Part shown: positions 1-7,532 of the stretch, piece by piece | Position numbering within the stretch: position 1 is the stretch's first letter | How the letters are laid out: the number at the start of each line of letters is the position of its first letter | Source of the DNA: Uliginosibacterium sp036017065 | GTDB lineage: Bacteria > Pseudomonadota > Gammaproteobacteria > Burkholderiales > Rhodocyclaceae | Direction: 5' to 3' | Assembly (NCBI RefSeq): GCF_036017065.1 | Contig: NZ_JAYXHR010000002.1 | Span: forward strand, 496,001-560,000 | DNA length: 64,000 nucleotides | The notes under the pieces: model-generated | Told to the model about the DNA's origin: nothing | Databases searched by the model: none | What the model saw: the letters and a program-made list of their open reading frames with translations, nothing else | Program-made: the position numbers and the translations under genes

Positions 1-1
1 C

Positions 2-316
2 GGTTGCTCCCGCCAGGAATTCGTCACCGGGGTGCACCGACTGCGCGATGGCGCGCGCTGGTTCTGCCCCAGCTCGGCGCGCTGCCTCGCCGAGAGCCTG
101 GCGCACGAGAAGCTGACGCCACGCGAGCTGGACGTGCTGGGGCGGCTGGCCCACGGCGAGTCCAACAAGGACATCGCCCGCCGGCTGGGCGTCGCGCTCG
201 GCACGGTGAAAGCCCACGTCAAGGCCATCCTCGAAAAGCTGCACGCCACCAGCCGCACCCAGGCGGTCGTCATCGCCGCGCGTCGCGGCCTGGTGACGCA
301 GGACGCCCTGGCCTGA
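2..316 (+). CDS. NarL/LuxR-type response regulator, C-terminal part (cut by window edge)
   Basis: This reading frame is open from the first bases of the window and stops at 316, so only the last ~104 residues are present. Residues from 'LTPRELDVLGRLAHGESNKDIA' onward (split here only for length) form a typical LuxR/GerE helix-turn-helix, with the family pattern T-x-R-E-x-x-V/L and the recognition helix 'LGTVKAHVKAILEKL'. The receiver domain expected upstream lies outside the window. It would act as a DNA-binding output of a two-component system. Its targets are unknown; the next gene begins 100 bp downstream in the same direction. Confidence 0.85.
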   Translation, partial: GCSRQEFVTGVHRLRDGARWFCPSSARCLAESLAHEKLTPRELDVLGRLAHGESNKDIARRLGVALGTVKAHVKAILEKLHATSRTQAVVIAARRGLVTQDALA

Positions 317-416
317 ACGGCGGCCACCGCGGCGCGGCCGGCAGCGTCGCACGTCCGTCCGACCGCCCGCACCACATGCATACGGAATTTTCATCAGACG
401 ACCAGCAGGTCAGGGA

Positions 417-1424
417 ATGCACATGGATCAAATGGACAAGCAGGTCGACCACGGACGGCGGGCGCTGCTCGCAGGATCGGCCGGCATCGTGGCGACGGCT
501 TCGCTTCCACTCGCCGTAACGCTCGTCTCCTCGCTCACCTCCCCGTCTTCCACCGCGGCAACTCCGGCCGCATCCACCGCCGAAAGGAAAATCATGAGCT
601 TCATCACCACGCAGGACGGTACCCAGATCTACTACAAGGACTGGGGCCCCAAGGACGGTCGCGTCGTCACCTTCAGCCACGGCTGGCCGCTGAGCGCCGA
701 CGCCTGGGAGGCGCAGATGTTCCACCTCGCCTCCAACGGCTTCCGCTGCATCGCGCATGACCGCCGTGGCCATGGCCGCTCCAGCCAGCCGTGGAACGGC
801 AACGAGATGGACACCTATGCCGACGACCTCAACGCGCTGTTCACCCAGCTCGACATCAAGGGCGCCATGATGGTCGGCCACTCCACCGGTGGCGGTGAAG
901 TCGCCCGCTACATCGGCCGCCACGGCAGCAAGCGCGTGTCCAAGGCGGTGCTGATGGGCGCCGTGCCACCCATCATGCTGAAGTCGCCCAACAACCCCGG
1001 CGGCCTGTCGATGGAAGTGTTCGACGGCTTCCGCAAGGCCTACCTCGCAGACCGCGCGCAGTTCTTCCTGGACGTCGCCAGCGGCCCCTTCTTCAACTTC
1101 AACCGCCCGGGTGCCAAGGTGTCGCAGGGCCTCATCCAGTTCTGGTACATGCAGGGCATGATGTCCGGCCACAAGAACGCCTACGACTGCATCAAGGCCT
1201 TCTCCGAGACGGACTTCACCGAGGACCTGAAGCGCTTCGACGTGCCGACGCTGATCATCCACGGCGACGACGACCAGATCGTGCCGATCCAGGGTTCCGC
1301 GCTGCTGTCGGCCAAGCTGGTGAAGGGCGCCGAACTGAAGATCTACAAGGGCGGCAGCCACAGCCTCGGCGACACCGCCAAGGAGCAGCTCAACGCCGAC
1401 CTGCTGGCCTTCGCCCGGGGCTGA
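417..1424 (+). CDS. exported chloroperoxidase-type alpha/beta hydrolase
   Basis: This is a 335-residue alpha/beta-hydrolase of the cofactor-free (non-heme) chloroperoxidase/esterase group. The catalytic triad is visible: Ser156 in GHSTGG, an Asp in the DDDQIVP segment (284-286) and His315 in GGSHS. The fold proper starts near residue 60 (MSFITTQDGTQIYYKDWG). The first ~55 residues carry a twin-arginine pair (GRRALLAG) followed by a hydrophobic, Ala/Ser/Thr-rich stretch, which looks like a Tat export signal. Export is less usual for this family. In this family the perhydrolase side reaction makes peracids from organic acids and H2O2, while the physiological role is usually ester or lactone hydrolysis. 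A purine-rich AGGTCAGGGA precedes the ATG at 417. An internal ATG at 594 would give a cytoplasmic form. Confidence 0.85.
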   Translation: MHMDQMDKQVDHGRRALLAGSAGIVATASLPLAVTLVSSLTSPSSTAATPAASTAERKIMSFITTQDGTQIYYKDWGPKDGRVVTFSHGWPLSADAWEAQMFHLASNGFRCIAHDRRGHGRSSQPWNGNEMDTYADDLNALFTQLDIKGAMMVGHSTGGGEVARYIGRHGSKRVSKAVLMGAVPPIMLKSPNNPGGLSMEVFDGFRKAYLADRAQFFLDVASGPFFNFNRPGAKVSQGLIQFWYMQGMMSGHKNAYDCIKAFSETDFTEDLKRFDVPTLIIHGDDDQIVPIQGSALLSAKLVKGAELKIYKGGSHSLGDTAKEQLNADLLAFARG

Positions 1425-1478
1425 CGCCCCGCCACCGCGCCTCCGGCGGAGGCGCGGCCCGCACACCCGGAGAACGCC

Positions 1479-2555
1479 ATGCGACACCTTGTCACCTCGC
1501 TCGTCCTCGCCCTGGGCTGTAGCACGCTCGCCTCGCCGGGCAGGGCGGCAGAACCGAAGGGCCCGCAGCGGATCGCGGTGCACACCGCCGTGACCCTGCC
1601 TGCCGACGTGCGCCATCCCGAGGGGCTGGCCACCAACCCGGCGAACGGCGACCTGTACGTCGGCACCTTCGACGCGCGCGAGCCGGCGAGCGCACGCAAC
1701 AACCAGGTGCTGCGCTACTCGGCGGCGGGCAAGCTGCTGGCCCGCTACGCCTTCGGCCCGCAGCCGCTGACCGGCCTCGCCTTCGCCGACGGCAAGCTGT
1801 ACATCCTCAACTTCGGCGCGTCGAAGCTGCAGCGCCTGGACGCCGACTTCACGGAGCGCAGCAAGCTCGAGGACGTGGCGCAGTTCGGCGCGCTCGAACC
1901 GCCGGCGGTCAAGCCGCGCACGGTGGCCAATCCGGACGGCAGCGCCGACCAGGTGGTCTACGCCGCCAGCGGTTTTGCGGCCATCAACGGCATGGTGTTC
2001 GATACGGAGATGAACCTGTACGTCTCCGACTCCTTCCAGGGGGCGATCTACAGGATCGCGCGTGCGACCAGCTGTGCACCGTGCACGGTATCGGTCGTCT
2101 CGCGCGATCCGCTGCTCGCCACCGCGGGTTATCTGCCCTTCGGTGCCAACGGCCTAGCCTTCGGCAAGGCGCCGGGCGTGCTGTACGTATGCAATGCGGG
2201 TGACAACCGCCTGCTTCGCATGGACCTCGCCAGCGGACAGCTCACCGTGCTGGCGGAGAGCCTGCCGGGGGCGGACGGGCTGATGTTCCACGACGGCCTG
2301 CTGTGGATCGCGGCGAACCAGGCGGACGTCGTGCTCGGCCTGGACGAGAGCGGGCTGGTCCGCGTGCGCGCCGGCGAGTTCACCGGCATCGGCGCCGACG
2401 GCAGCCCGGGCGGCTTGCTGTTCCCGGCATCGACTGCCGTGTCGGGCCAGTACATGTTCGTCACCAACCTCGCGCTGCCGCTCACCGCCGCGGCGGGTGA
2501 CGAGTGGGAGGAGCGCGTCGGCCGCTGGAACCTGGCGCGCTTCCGGCTGCCCTGA
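1479..2555 (+). CDS. exported SMP-30/gluconolactonase-like beta-propeller protein
   Basis: This is a 358-residue protein with a cleavable signal peptide (MRHLVTSLVLALGCSTLASPGRAA). The mature part resembles SMP-30/NHL six-bladed propellers: repeated strands such as 'HPEGLATNPANGDLYVGT', 'LTGLAFADGKLYILN', 'INGMVFDTEMNLYVSDS' and 'ANGLAFGKAPGVLYVCN'. Such proteins often hydrolyse sugar lactones with a divalent metal, but I cannot pick out the metal ligands with confidence. It could be a binding or structural propeller instead. CCGGAGAACGCC directly before the ATG is a good ribosome site. It lies 54 bp after the chloroperoxidase-like hydrolase on the same strand, so the two are probably co-transcribed and both act outside the cytoplasm. 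Confidence 0.75.
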   Translation: MRHLVTSLVLALGCSTLASPGRAAEPKGPQRIAVHTAVTLPADVRHPEGLATNPANGDLYVGTFDAREPASARNNQVLRYSAAGKLLARYAFGPQPLTGLAFADGKLYILNFGASKLQRLDADFTERSKLEDVAQFGALEPPAVKPRTVANPDGSADQVVYAASGFAAINGMVFDTEMNLYVSDSFQGAIYRIARATSCAPCTVSVVSRDPLLATAGYLPFGANGLAFGKAPGVLYVCNAGDNRLLRMDLASGQLTVLAESLPGADGLMFHDGLLWIAANQADVVLGLDESGLVRVRAGEFTGIGADGSPGGLLFPASTAVSGQYMFVTNLALPLTAAAGDEWEERVGRWNLARFRLP

Positions 2556-2567
2556 ACCCGCCTTCGC

Positions 2568-3192
2568 TCAGCCTTTCAGGCTGGCGACCAGCTCCGCCGT
2601 GGTGAGAATGGCATGCGCATAGGTCGGGCCGTTGATGTCGTGCGCGGCGGTCATGGCCTGCGGGCTGAAGGCGGCCGTCGCGTCCCGCCAGGGTGACGTG
2701 GTAGCCCAGTTCGGAAGCGAACCTGGCGGTGGTCTCGATGCAGGTGTTGGCCAGCAGGCCGACCATGATCACCCGTGACACGCCGTGCTGTTTCAGCAGC
2801 AGGTCGAGGTCGGTGTTGGCAAAGCCACTGCCACCCCAGTGCTCCTTCACGATGACATCGCCCGGCTGTGGCCGGAAGTCGGGATGCCACTCGCCGCCCC
2901 AGCTGCCTTCGGCAAACACCTGGTGCTTGTGGGCACCCAGCGCATAGGGCGTGGGGTGACGCCAGCCTTGCAGGTCGTCCGGGCGGGCGCGGTGATGCGG
3001 CACGTAGAAGATGGGCAGGCCCGCCTGCCGTGCCCTCGCCACCACCGTGCGCATGTGGGCCACGGTGTTGACCGACTCCGCGACGGGCCGTGCCATCTCC
3101 GCGAGCTTGCCGCCCGCGCTCAGGAAGTCGTTGTACGGGTCCACGAGCAGCACTGCGGTCGTGGTGGAACTGTACTGGCTGGCGGTATCCAT
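2568..3192 (-). pseudogene. isochorismatase-family cysteine hydrolase, frameshifted
   Basis: The frame from the ATG at 3192 (preceded by GGGAGAAGAG) encodes the core of an isochorismatase-like hydrolase: 'TTAVLLVDPYNDFLS' with the catalytic Asp, 'VIVKEHWGGSGFANTDLD' with the Lys, and 'VIMVGLLANTCIETTAR' with the nucleophilic Cys. After 'GYHVTLA' the frame breaks. The expected continuation (DATAAFSPQAMTAAHDING, then PTYAHAILTTAELVASLKG) is present in another frame and ends in TGA at 2568. The total span is 625 nt, one more than a multiple of three, so one base is extra (or two are missing) near 2681-2690. All catalytic residues lie before the break, but the C-terminal ~40 residues would be wrong. 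A sequencing error is the main alternative to a real mutation. Its neighbours are other hydrolases. Confidence 0.8.
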
Positions 3193-3236
3193 GGCTCTTC
3201 TCCCGGTGGAGCTGCGGTGATGCGCGCGGCGCGTGC

Positions 3237-4199
3237 CTAGCGCAGGAAGCGCAGCACGTCGTCGCCGAATTCGAGGGGGTACTGGAAGAGGAAGCCGTGG
3301 CCGGAATCGGGATAGACCTTCAGCCAGCCGTTCGGCAACTCCTGCGCCATGGCGAACGAGGCGTAGGTGGGCGCCATGATGTCGTGGCGCCCATTGGCGA
3401 CCAGCACCGGCTGCTGGATCTCCTTCAACCGCTTCAGCAGCGTGGTGGCCGGGTCGTGCACCCCCATGGCCGACTTGAGTTGCGCCTGCCAGGCCGTGGC
3501 GTCCACCTGCCTGGCGAATGCGTCCTTGCGCTTCGTCAGCCGCGCGAGGTAGTCGCGGCCGGCGCGCTGGCTGCTGGCCGACGGCTCGAAGAACAGGAAC
3601 AGGAAATCCTCGTCCACGTTCACCGCCTTGGTGGCCACGCCCCATACCTCGGCGCCGGCCGGTGTGTTCGCCGGCACCTCGCCCGGCACATGGCCCGGTG
3701 CGGAGCCGGCAATGACCGCGCGACGCACCGCCTGCGGATGATCCAGCAGGACCTGCAGGGCGACCGTTCCACCCATCGAGAAGCCGAGCAGGTCGAATTT
3801 CTCGATGCCCAGCTGCTTCGCCACCGCCACCGCGCTCGCCGCGAAGGTCTTCAGCGAATCCGGCGGCGTGCCTTGCGAACGGGCGAAACCGGGCTGGTCG
3901 AACAGGATGACGCGGCGCTCCGTGGCCAGCCTGTCGATCAGCGCCGGGTCCCAGTGGTCCATCGTCCCGCGGAAGCGGTTCAGCAGCAGCAGGGGCATGC
4001 CGCGCTGCGGCCCGATCTCGCGGTAGGCGATGGCGTTGCCCGCCACGTTGACGATGCGGGTCTCGGCGTCGAGGGTGCCCGTGCCATCCGCCGCCGTCAC
4101 GGCTGCGCTGACGAGCAGGGTGGTCACCGAGGTCAGCAGGTGGCGGAGCCGCCGTGCCGGTTTGCGTGGCAGGGGTGAGCGAAGGGTGGTGGCAGGCAT
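3237..4199 (-). CDS. exported alpha/beta hydrolase
   Basis: This is a 320-residue alpha/beta-hydrolase. Ser of LGFSMGG is the likely nucleophile, Asp of NGRHDIMAP the acid and His of DSGHGFLFQ the base. The oxyanion region is 'LLLLNRFRGTMDHWDPAL', unusual in having N-R-F-R-G-T-M-D where many relatives have HG-x-x-x. The divergent neighbour at 4620 carries the same signature. The N-terminus (MPATTLRSPLPRKPARRLRH, then a hydrophobic run ending AAVTAADG) looks like a signal peptide. I chose the ATG at 4199 because GGAG lies 7-8 nt upstream; an in-frame ATG at 4211 is possible. It sits 44 bp upstream of the frameshifted isochorismatase-type gene on the same strand. Substrate unknown. Confidence 0.8.
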   Translation of the reverse strand: MPATTLRSPLPRKPARRLRHLLTSVTTLLVSAAVTAADGTGTLDAETRIVNVAGNAIAYREIGPQRGMPLLLLNRFRGTMDHWDPALIDRLATERRVILFDQPGFARSQGTPPDSLKTFAASAVAVAKQLGIEKFDLLGFSMGGTVALQVLLDHPQAVRRAVIAGSAPGHVPGEVPANTPAGAEVWGVATKAVNVDEDFLFLFFEPSASSQRAGRDYLARLTKRKDAFARQVDATAWQAQLKSAMGVHDPATTLLKRLKEIQQPVLVANGRHDIMAPTYASFAMAQELPNGWLKVYPDSGHGFLFQYPLEFGDDVLRFLR

Positions 4200-4619
4200 G
4201 AGGGACTCCATGACGAATGGAAGAGGGACGGACGCGTGAGGGCACGCGTTCGTACATGCTGCCCCAGGCCCGCGCGGCTGCCGCCTGTCGAACGGATCAT
4301 TGCGCCTCGCTCTTACGACCAGTGCCACGCCCATGCCGGCAGCGATGGCCCGTGGTGATCCGATGCGAGCGGCGTCCATCCGGTAGCAGCCCGGTGGACG
4401 GCCCGCCGCGGGCCTACCCCTTCCGGATGATGGCAGCGCCCGGCCGCGCTCCTAAGCTGACTGCAAGCGGTACGTCCCGCAGTGGCGATGCCTCACGTAC
4501 TAACCGCGGTATCCCCGCGGCGTCCCAACCCGCGCACCCCCGCGTTGCCGCGCGATGGCGCCCACGATGCGCAATGCGTGGGTGGCCGGGGCGTGCAGCC
4601 CCCGACCGGAGAGATGGCC
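4200..4619 (+). other. intergenic region between divergent hydrolase genes
   Basis: About 420 bp separate two divergently transcribed, related alpha/beta hydrolases, so promoters for both must lie here. I see no convincing sigma-70 boxes, palindrome, terminator or small gene. A TGATCC at 4353 is not followed by CGTA at the spacing used by the three RpoE/ChrR-type sites elsewhere in the window, so I do not count it as one of them. Confidence 0.4.
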
Positions 4620-5510
4620 ATGCCGAACAGCCCCGCGCCCACGAAGACCCCCGTGGGCACTGCCACCGCCAGCAACGTCGCCACCCGCTTCGTAGACAGC
4701 GGCAACCGCCGCCTCGCCTACCGCAGGATCGGCCACGGCAAGCCTGTCCTGCTGTGCACCCGCTTCCGCGGCACGATGGACGTGTGGGACCCGGCCTTCC
4801 TCGACGCGCTGGCCGACGAAGGCTTCGAGGTCATCACCTTCGACTATGCCGGCCTCGGGCAATCCACCGGCGAGCGCACGCTGGACCCGGCGCAGCTGGC
4901 CATCGACGCGCGCGACCTCATGGAAGCGCTGGACCTGCGCGACGTCGCCATCGGCGGCTGGTCGCTGGGCGGCATGGTGGCGCAGATCGTCCTCGCGCGG
5001 TATCCGCAACGCATCAGCCACGCCGTGCTGATCGGCACCACGCCGCCCGGCCCCAACGTCAAGCCGGCCGAACAGCTCTTCTATGACACGGCGGTGATTC
5101 CCGAATACGGCCTCAAGGAAGAGACCATCCTCTTCTTTGAACCACGCTCGGCGGCCAGCCGCGCCGCCGCCGAACTGTCCGTCGCCCGCATCGCCGCGCG
5201 CCAGGGCGACCACAGCCCGCCGGTGCCGGCCGACTGGGCGGCGGAGAACCTCGGCAGCACGCCACGCAGCCCCCTGTTCCCCGCCGACGCCATCCTCGAA
5301 GCGCTGAAGCACACCCGCATCCCCGTGCTTCACGTCGGGGGCGACCACGACATCATCTTCCCGGTGGAGAACTGGTACGCCCTCAACCAGGCGCTGCCGA
5401 CCCTGCAACTGGTGAGCTTCCCGCAGTCGGGACACGGCCCGCACCACCAGTACCCGGAGGCCGCCGCCGCACACATCGCCACCTTCCTTCGCCACACCCC
5501 ACTGTCCTGA
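4620..5510 (+). CDS. cytoplasmic alpha/beta hydrolase, paralogue of the 3237-4199 enzyme
   Basis: This alpha/beta-hydrolase has 296 residues from the preferred ATG at 4620, where GGAG lies 8 nt upstream; the ATG at 4614 is too close to that site. Its triad candidates are Ser in GGWSLGG, Asp in GGDHDIIFP and His in SGHGPHHQ. It shares the rare oxyanion-loop signature R-F-R-G-T-M-D-x-W-D-P and the segment 'ILFFEPRSAASRAA' (FLFFEPSASSQRA in the other) with the divergent hydrolase, so the two are paralogues. Unlike that one it has no signal peptide. The downstream membrane protein gene begins 22 bp later, so an operon is likely. Substrate unknown. Confidence 0.8.
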   Translation: MPNSPAPTKTPVGTATASNVATRFVDSGNRRLAYRRIGHGKPVLLCTRFRGTMDVWDPAFLDALADEGFEVITFDYAGLGQSTGERTLDPAQLAIDARDLMEALDLRDVAIGGWSLGGMVAQIVLARYPQRISHAVLIGTTPPGPNVKPAEQLFYDTAVIPEYGLKEETILFFEPRSAASRAAAELSVARIAARQGDHSPPVPADWAAENLGSTPRSPLFPADAILEALKHTRIPVLHVGGDHDIIFPVENWYALNQALPTLQLVSFPQSGHGPHHQYPEAAAAHIATFLRHTPLS

Positions 5511-5532
5511 AGCGCCATCGAAAGGAACCACC

Positions 5533-6039
5533 ATGTTCGGCCTGACCTCCATCGGCACCCTGCACACGGCCTTCGGCCTCGTCGCCCTCATCAGCGCCTT
5601 CACCATGCTGCTGCGCTACGGCGAGATCGCCACGCGGCGACCGCTCGCCACCGTGTACATCGTGTGCACCGCCATCACCTGCATCACCGGCTTCGGCATC
5701 TTCCAGCGCGGTGGCTTCAACATCGCCCATGCGCTGGGGGTCATGACGCTGATCGTGCTGGCCGCCGCGACGCTCGCCGGCCGGCGCCAGCTTTTCGGCG
5801 GCCTGTCGCCCTACGTGGAGACGCTGGGTTTCTCCACCACGGTGTTCTTCCACATGATTCCCGGCATCACCGAGACCTTCAGCCGTTTCCCGCGCAGCGG
5901 CCCGCTGTTCACCGGCCCGGAAGACCCGACGCTGGCCAGGGTGATCGGCGTGGTGTTCCTGGTCTACCTCGTCGGCGCGATCCTGCAGTTCCGCCGTCTG
6001 CGACAGGGGAACCAGGGTGTCGTCTCCAGCCTGGCCTGA
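5533..6039 (+). CDS. four-helix integral membrane protein of unknown function
   Basis: This is a 168-residue hydrophobic protein with about four membrane segments: 'HTAFGLVALISAFTMLL', 'ATVYIVCTAITCITGFGIF', 'ALGVMTLIVLAAATLAG' and, near the C-terminus, 'VIGVVFLVYLVGAILQF'. A periplasmic or cytoplasmic loop holds 'FFHMIPGITETFSRFP'; its conserved-looking His and Glu could bind a ligand. It resembles small DUF2306-like membrane proteins, but I do not recognise it securely. AAGGAACCACC precedes the ATG. It follows the hydrolase at 4620 by 22 bp, and its 3' end overlaps the next gene by 23 bp, so translation of the three genes may be coupled. Confidence 0.7.
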   Translation: MFGLTSIGTLHTAFGLVALISAFTMLLRYGEIATRRPLATVYIVCTAITCITGFGIFQRGGFNIAHALGVMTLIVLAAATLAGRRQLFGGLSPYVETLGFSTTVFFHMIPGITETFSRFPRSGPLFTGPEDPTLARVIGVVFLVYLVGAILQFRRLRQGNQGVVSSLA

Positions 6040-6628
6040 AGCGCGCACGGCGCCCACAGCGCCCATTCCGTACCTCGCCACCGGACACGGCGGCGAGGGC
6101 AGCCTGGTCGACACCATCCTGGCCGTGCATGCGGAAGCGCTCGGGCCGGACATGCGGGGCTACCGCAACCACATCCACCGCGTGCTGGCCTTCTACCAGG
6201 CCCTGTCGCCCGACGGCGAGGCGCCACCGGCAGCGGTGCTCATCGCCGCCGCCTTCCACGACATCGGCATCTGGACGGACCAGACCTTCGACTACCTGGC
6301 GCCGTCCGCCGCGCGCGCACAGCACTACCTGCAACAGCATGGCCTGGCCGCGGAACTGGGCGCGCAGGTGCACGCGCTGATTGTCCACCACCACAAGCTG
6401 CGCCCCTTTGTCGACGACGCGCCCTGGGCCGCCAGCGTCGAGCGCTGGCGCCGGGCGGACCTCGTCGACCTGTCGCTGGGTCTGATCCGCAGCGGCCTGT
6501 CGCGCGCACAGGTAAGCGCGATCCGCGAGCGCTTTCCGGACGCCGGCTTCCATCGTCGCCTTGCGGTGCTGACGCTGCGCCAGTTCTGCCGCACACCCTG
6601 GCGTCCCCTGCCGATGCTGCGCTGGTAA
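6017..6628 (+). CDS. HD-domain phosphohydrolase-like protein
   Basis: This 203-residue soluble protein carries an HD metal-dependent hydrolase signature: His in 'RNHIHRVLAFY', the HD pair in 'IAAAFHDIGIWTD', a further His pair in 'LIVHHHKLRPF', and a late Asp in 'RRADLVDLSLG'. HD proteins of this size usually cleave nucleotides or phosphoesters; the substrate here is unknown. The GTG start at 6017 follows AGGGGAACCAGG and overlaps the end of the membrane protein gene by 23 bp, so the two are translationally coupled. It may be the last gene of the hydrolase, membrane protein and HD unit. Confidence 0.7.
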   Translation: MSSPAWPEARTAPTAPIPYLATGHGGEGSLVDTILAVHAEALGPDMRGYRNHIHRVLAFYQALSPDGEAPPAAVLIAAAFHDIGIWTDQTFDYLAPSAARAQHYLQQHGLAAELGAQVHALIVHHHKLRPFVDDAPWAASVERWRRADLVDLSLGLIRSGLSRAQVSAIRERFPDAGFHRRLAVLTLRQFCRTPWRPLPMLRW

Positions 6629-6699
6629 GCGATGCCGGCAGCGGCTGGCGCGATGAACGAGACGAACTGCAGCGCCGGGTTGCGGCAACGCGGGCTGTA

Positions 6700-6713
6700 A
6701 CAACGAGCGTTGT
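6700..6713. promoter_or_regulatory. 14-bp palindrome upstream of the protoglobin gene
   Basis: ACAACG-AG-CGTTGT is a perfect 6-bp inverted repeat with a 2-bp spacer. It lies 171 bp upstream of the protoglobin start in a 255-bp intergenic stretch, with further GCAACG half-motifs at about 6684 and 6730. It could be an operator for the protoglobin-catalase unit. No regulator can be named. Confidence 0.3.
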
Positions 6714-6883
6714 GGCAGCGAGAGTTTTAGCAACGACCTCGCAGCGCATAGCCCTTCCGGTCTAGACCCGCTCGCACCCTCCGGCAGATTCCGCCCGCGC
6801 GCCGCATTCCTATGCTCAAGGCGTCGACCGAGCGTCGATCCACAACGCCCAACGCCATTCCTTCACCGTGCAGAGGAGCCGCC

Positions 6884-7477
6884 ATGAGCCGCCCCGCGAT
6901 ACCCGGTTACACCTACGGCAGCACGCAAGTTGCCAGGTCCCCGATGAGTGACGAGGACTTCGCCGTCCTCAAGCAGACCGTCCTGCTCGGCGACGCGGAT
7001 CTCGCCGCGCTGCGCCAGACCGGCGAGGTGCTGGCCGACCAGGTCGAGGCCATCCTCGACGTGTGGTACGGCTTCGTCGGCGCCCACCCGCACCTGGTGC
7101 ACTATTTCAGCGGTGCCGACGGCCAGCCGGACCCGGCCTACCTGGCCGGCGTGCGCCGCCGCTTCGGTCAGTGGATCGTCGACACCTGCGCCGCCCGCTA
7201 CGACCGCGACTGGCTGGACTACCAGTACGAGATCGGCCTGCGCCACACCAGCGCGAAGAAGGGCAAGACCGATGGCGTGGCATCTGCGGCATCGTCCATC
7301 CACCTGCGCTACCTGATCGCCTTCATCGTGCCGATCACCGCCACCATCAAACCCTTCCTCGCGAAGAAGGGTCACAGCCCCGAGCAGGTGGAGGCCATGC
7401 ACACGGCATGGTTCAAGTCCATCACCCTGCAGGTCACGCTGTGGAGCGAACCCTACGTCGCCCCGTCGACGTTCTGA
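6884..7477 (+). CDS. protoglobin (single-domain globin, sensor-globin lineage)
   Basis: This is a 197-residue haem protein closely resembling archaeal and bacterial protoglobins as I recall them: the N-terminal 'IPGYTYG', 'WYGFVGAHPHL', 'LDYQYEIGLRHTSAKKGKTD' and 'AFIVPITATIKPFLAKKGHS'. The length fits the family (~195). His121 in GLRH is the expected proximal haem ligand, and Trp61/Tyr62 lie in the distal pocket region. There is no attached signalling domain. Protoglobins bind O2, CO and NO; detoxification of reactive nitrogen or oxygen species is a plausible role here because catalase follows 55 bp downstream. AGAGGAGCCGCC precedes the ATG at 6884. An in-frame ATG at 6812 lacks a ribosome site. 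Confidence 0.93.
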   Translation: MSRPAIPGYTYGSTQVARSPMSDEDFAVLKQTVLLGDADLAALRQTGEVLADQVEAILDVWYGFVGAHPHLVHYFSGADGQPDPAYLAGVRRRFGQWIVDTCAARYDRDWLDYQYEIGLRHTSAKKGKTDGVASAASSIHLRYLIAFIVPITATIKPFLAKKGHSPEQVEAMHTAWFKSITLQVTLWSEPYVAPSTF

Positions 7478-7532
7478 GCCTCGTCGCCCCGTCGAAGTCC
7501 TGAATCACATTCCGCTAACGGAGTCATCCCTC

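Noticed and set aside
270..1616. A 448-codon open frame on the minus strand
   Set aside because: It overlaps the chloroperoxidase-type hydrolase in antisense and shows no recognisable domain.
3090..4178. A 362-codon plus-strand frame over the exported hydrolase
   Set aside because: It is an antisense shadow; the minus strand carries a complete catalytic triad and signal peptide.
4353..4358. TGATCC near the divergent hydrolases as a fourth ECF11 promoter
   Set aside because: No CGTA follows at 16 bp, unlike the three accepted sites.
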